The notes beneath the pieces were generated by a model. That model was not told where the DNA came from. It was given only the letters and a program-made list of their open reading frames with translations, and did no database searches. A stretch of 8,062 nt of DNA, taken from assembly GCA_947631585.1 (NCBI GenBank), contig CANRLY010000080.1, positions 1-8,062 of the forward strand, in the 5' to 3' direction. This document shows, in pieces, positions 5,804-8,062 of this stretch. The stretch comes from an uncultured Clostridia bacterium. Its GTDB lineage: Bacteria > Bacillota > Clostridia > Oscillospirales > Ruminococcaceae. Position 1 is the first letter of the stretch. The number at the start of each line of letters is the position of its first letter. Position numbers and translations under genes: made by a program.

Positions 5804-7078
5804 TTGGAAGATACCTTTGAAAATTCCGTTAAACTTGACAGCGACCTTTGCAAAGGCTGTATAAATTGTATAAAACGCTGCCCTACACAGGCAATAAGAG
5901 TGAGAAACGGCAAGGCTCATATCATAAAACCGTTCTGTATCGACTGCGGCGAGTGTATAAGGGTCTGCCCTCACCACGCTAAAAAGGCTGACTATGACCC
6001 TGTGGAAGCTATGGATAGGTTCAAGTATAAAGTCGCCCTGCCTGCGCCGTCGTTCTATGGGCAGTTCAATAACCTTGACGACGTGAATATCGTGCTAAGG
6101 GCGCTTAAAATGATGGGCTTCGACGACGTGTACGAGGTCTCCGCCGCTGCGGAACTGGTCTCTGAGATAAGCAGGAAGTATGTGGCTGAACACCCGGAAC
6201 AGAGACCGTTTATCAGCACCGCCTGCCCCTCTGTTATCAAACTTATACGGGTCAGGTTCCCGAACCTTATAGAACACCTGCTGCCGGTGAACGCCCCTGT
6301 GGATATCGCCGCTAAACAGGCAAGGGCTAAGGCGATGAAAGATACCGGGCTTCCCTCTGAGGATATAGGAGTCATCTTTATCTCTCCTTGTCCGGCAAAG
6401 GTGACGGCGGTCAGGTCTCCGCTTACCGCTGACAGCTCCGATATAGACGCAGTTATCGCCATCAAGGAAGTTTATACAAGGATACTTCCTCTGATGAAAC
6501 AGACCAGCGACCAGACGGAGGAGATATCGCAGTCCGGCAAGATAGGCATAAGCTGGGGGGCTTCCGGCGGAGAAGCGGGAGGTCTGCTCACAGACAGCTT
6601 CCTTGCGGCTGACGGTATCGAAAACGTTATAAACGTCCTGGAGGACCTGGAGGACCAGAAGATAAGCCACCTGGACTTTATCGAACTTAACGCCTGCTCC
6701 GGCGGCTGCGTGGGGGGAGTGCTTCAGGTGGAAAACCCCTATGTGGCAAAAAGCAAACTGAAAAAGCTCAGAAAGTATATGCCCGTGGCAAGAAGCCGCC
6801 TTGATGAAGTCAAGGTGGAAAACGCCTATTGGCAAAACGGTATAGAGTATATGCCGGTGTTCAGCCTGGGAGCTGATTTTATGGAATCTATGGAAAAAAT
6901 GGGTCAGGCGGACGAGATACTGGAACGCCTCCCCGGTCTGGACTGCGGCTCCTGCGGCGCACCTACCTGTAAGGCTCTGGCGGAGGATATCGTCAGGGGA
7001 GTGGCTAAGGAAAAAGACTGCGTCCACCTGCTCAGAGAGTATATACATAAAATGGCAAGCGACCTTAAAGGTATCTGA
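5804..7078 (+). CDS. Putative sensory [FeFe]-hydrogenase-like iron-sulfur protein
   Basis: The 424-residue cytoplasmic protein has three parts. Residues 16-59 hold two [4Fe-4S] ferredoxin motifs (C16, C19, C22, C26; C45, C48, C51, C55). Residues about 75-350 are an [FeFe]-hydrogenase large-subunit H-domain. Residues 381-406 form a further Fe-S module (C381, C384, C389, C406; Fes type). All four H-cluster cysteines are present: TACPS (C141), SPCPAK (C196, with K199) and ELNACSGGC (C298, C302). The proton-relay cysteine before C141 is alanine (A140), the motif-2 methionine and glutamate are lost (S194, A202), and the motif-3 methionine is N296. These match putative H2-sensing groups C/D, not catalytic enzymes. 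No PAS domain is present. Start is a TTG at 5804, 6 bases after AGGAGGG. A sensor feeding the neighbouring kinase is inference. Confidence 0.9.
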   Translation: MEDTFENSVKLDSDLCKGCINCIKRCPTQAIRVRNGKAHIIKPFCIDCGECIRVCPHHAKKADYDPVEAMDRFKYKVALPAPSFYGQFNNLDDVNIVLRALKMMGFDDVYEVSAAAELVSEISRKYVAEHPEQRPFISTACPSVIKLIRVRFPNLIEHLLPVNAPVDIAAKQARAKAMKDTGLPSEDIGVIFISPCPAKVTAVRSPLTADSSDIDAVIAIKEVYTRILPLMKQTSDQTEEISQSGKIGISWGASGGEAGGLLTDSFLAADGIENVINVLEDLEDQKISHLDFIELNACSGGCVGGVLQVENPYVAKSKLKKLRKYMPVARSRLDEVKVENAYWQNGIEYMPVFSLGADFMESMEKMGQADEILERLPGLDCGSCGAPTCKALAEDIVRGVAKEKDCVHLLREYIHKMASDLKGI

Positions 7079-7117
7079 TGGGGTAATTTTATTAAAGTCA
7101 ATAAATAAGGTGATAAT

Positions 7118-7456
7118 ATGACAGTAAACGAACTTGCGGAAAAAGCAGGCTTTGAAACGCTCAATCTGGCAGACGGCTCAGATGAAAGGACTATCTCCGG
7201 CATATACTGCTGCGACCTGCTCAGCGTGGCAATGTCAAAAGGCTTCCCCGGTGCGGCATGGGTCACCATCATGGGGAATATAAACGCTGCGGCAGTGGCA
7301 TCGCTTACGGATATGGCGTGCGTGGTGCTGGCTGAGGGCGCAGCAATAGACGAAATGATGGTCTCAAAGGCAAAACAGCAGGGAATAACCGTTATGCAAA
7401 GCCCCCTGCCTATCTTCGAGACCGCAATGAAAATAAACGGTCTTTTAAATGCTTAG
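7118..7456 (+). CDS. DRTGG-domain protein, second copy (112 aa)
   Basis: A 112-residue protein similar in size and strand-helix order to the first DRTGG gene of this operon. The N-terminus MTVNELAEKAGFETLNLADGSDERTI is followed by SGIYCCDLLSVAM (about 27-39), the position of the family's GD-type turn, and AWVTIMGNINAAAVASLTDMACVVLAEG. The last third (KQQGITVMQSPLPIFETAMKINGLL) is a typical ending for these domains. No catalytic motif is visible. The ATG at 7118 follows a weak TAAGGTGA. The gap of 39 bases from the hydrogenase-like gene holds no terminator. Its end overlaps the PHP gene by 8 bases. That pairing of a small DRTGG protein with a PHP protein recurs in clostridial hydrogenase clusters. 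Two divergent DRTGG proteins could form a heterodimer; this is speculation. Confidence 0.82.
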   Translation: MTVNELAEKAGFETLNLADGSDERTISGIYCCDLLSVAMSKGFPGAAWVTIMGNINAAAVASLTDMACVVLAEGAAIDEMMVSKAKQQGITVMQSPLPIFETAMKINGLLNA

Positions 7457-8062
7457 TCTGTCCTACGACCTGCATATACATTCCTGCCTTTCCCCCTGCG
7501 GCGATAACGAGTCCACTCCTGTGGATATAGTGGGAATGGCTTTCGTCAAAGGGCTGGACGTGGTGGCTCTCACAGACCATAACTCCGCTGAGAACTGTCC
7601 GGCAGCCAAGGAAGCCGCCGACGCCTATGGGGTCTGCTTTATCCCGGGAATGGAAATAACCACCGAGGAAGAAGTCCATGTGGTCTGCCTGCTGCCCACC
7701 GTGGAAAAGGCTCTGGAACTGAGCCGGTATGTCTACGATAAACTGCTAGATGTGAAAAACGACCCGGCTGTGTTCGGGGATCAGCTTATCATGAACAGCG
7801 ACGACCAGGTGATCGGCACAAAGGAAAAACTTCTCATAAACGCTACTTCTATATCTTTTTCCGAATGTTTTCCTCTGGCGGAAAGCTTCGGGGGAGTGGC
7901 GATACCGGCGCATATAGATAAGCAGGCGAACTCCCTCCTTGCAAACCTGGGATTCGTGCCGCCTGATTGTAACTTTTCCACCTGCGAGGTGCGCAGACCG
8001 GAAAACTTCACAGATATAAAAAAACAACACCCCTACTTTGAAAACTGCCGTATGATATCCGA
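7449..8062 (+). CDS. PHP-domain phosphoesterase (partial, 3' end outside window)
   Basis: The visible 204 residues begin a PHP-domain metal-dependent phosphoesterase, the fold of histidinol phosphatases and related nucleases. Candidate metal ligands are visible in order: DLHIHS (H9, H11), a following CLSPCGD (D19), ALTDHN (D43, H44), GMEITT (E69), HVVCLLP (H77) and AIPAHIDK (H155). The signature set is intact, so activity is likely; the substrate is unknown. The ATG at 7449 overlaps the DRTGG stop by 8 bases and has no good ribosome binding site, so it is probably translated by coupling. The frame remains open at the window edge; the last DXH-type motif should lie beyond it. In this operon a role in undoing a phosphorylation or cleaving a small signal is possible but is inference. 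HydABC subunit genes commonly follow this gene in relatives. Confidence 0.9.
   Translation, partial: MLSLSYDLHIHSCLSPCGDNESTPVDIVGMAFVKGLDVVALTDHNSAENCPAAKEAADAYGVCFIPGMEITTEEEVHVVCLLPTVEKALELSRYVYDKLLDVKNDPAVFGDQLIMNSDDQVIGTKEKLLINATSISFSECFPLAESFGGVAIPAHIDKQANSLLANLGFVPPDCNFSTCEVRRPENFTDIKKQHPYFENCRMIS

Noticed and set aside
6095..7048. Long open frame antisense to the hydrogenase-like gene (317 codons)
   Set aside because: It has no ribosome binding site or family features and lies wholly opposite a clear gene; codon bias of that gene explains it.

Overview
The window looks like chromosomal DNA from a gut or rumen clostridium, most likely Ruminococcus or a near relative. The reasons are strong AGGAGG ribosome binding sites, near-consensus sigma-A promoters with 17-base spacers, frequent TTG starts, an RNase Y gene, a T-box leader, and a gene block that accompanies electron-bifurcating [FeFe]-hydrogenases in Clostridia. 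The genus is inference.

Positions 1-1393 read leftward. A sigma-A-type promoter (1365-1393) drives a T-box riboswitch (about 1080-1358), a tRNA-sensing leader that ends in a terminator. It controls a GNAT N-acetyltransferase (572-1054) and probably a small membrane protein (176-535). A compact multi-hairpin DNA element lies at 5-134, beyond the end of this unit.

Positions 1467-3250 read rightward. A perfect TTGACA/TATAAT promoter, a 5' leader of about 100 bases with a hairpin, the gene for RNase Y (1601-3172) and a strong intrinsic terminator form one unit. Positions 3292-4836 hold one gene for a polytopic O-antigen ligase/polymerase-family (Wzy/WaaL-like) protein, with its own terminator.

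Positions 4878-8062 are the most interesting part: a tightly packed operon behind a good promoter, with an inverted repeat in its leader. In order it encodes a DRTGG-domain protein, an RsbW-like ATPase/serine kinase, an iron-sulfur protein with an [FeFe]-hydrogenase H-domain, a second DRTGG-domain protein, and a PHP-domain phosphoesterase cut by the window edge. The H-domain protein keeps all four H-cluster cysteines, but the catalytic proton-relay cysteine is alanine. That is the signature of putative H2-sensing hydrogenases rather than working ones. The simplest reading is a hydrogen or redox sensing and signalling module that regulates a catalytic hydrogenase. In relatives, HydABC-type bifurcating hydrogenase genes usually follow, and they would lie just past the right edge here. 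No CRISPR array, tRNA, rRNA, transposase or phage gene was seen.
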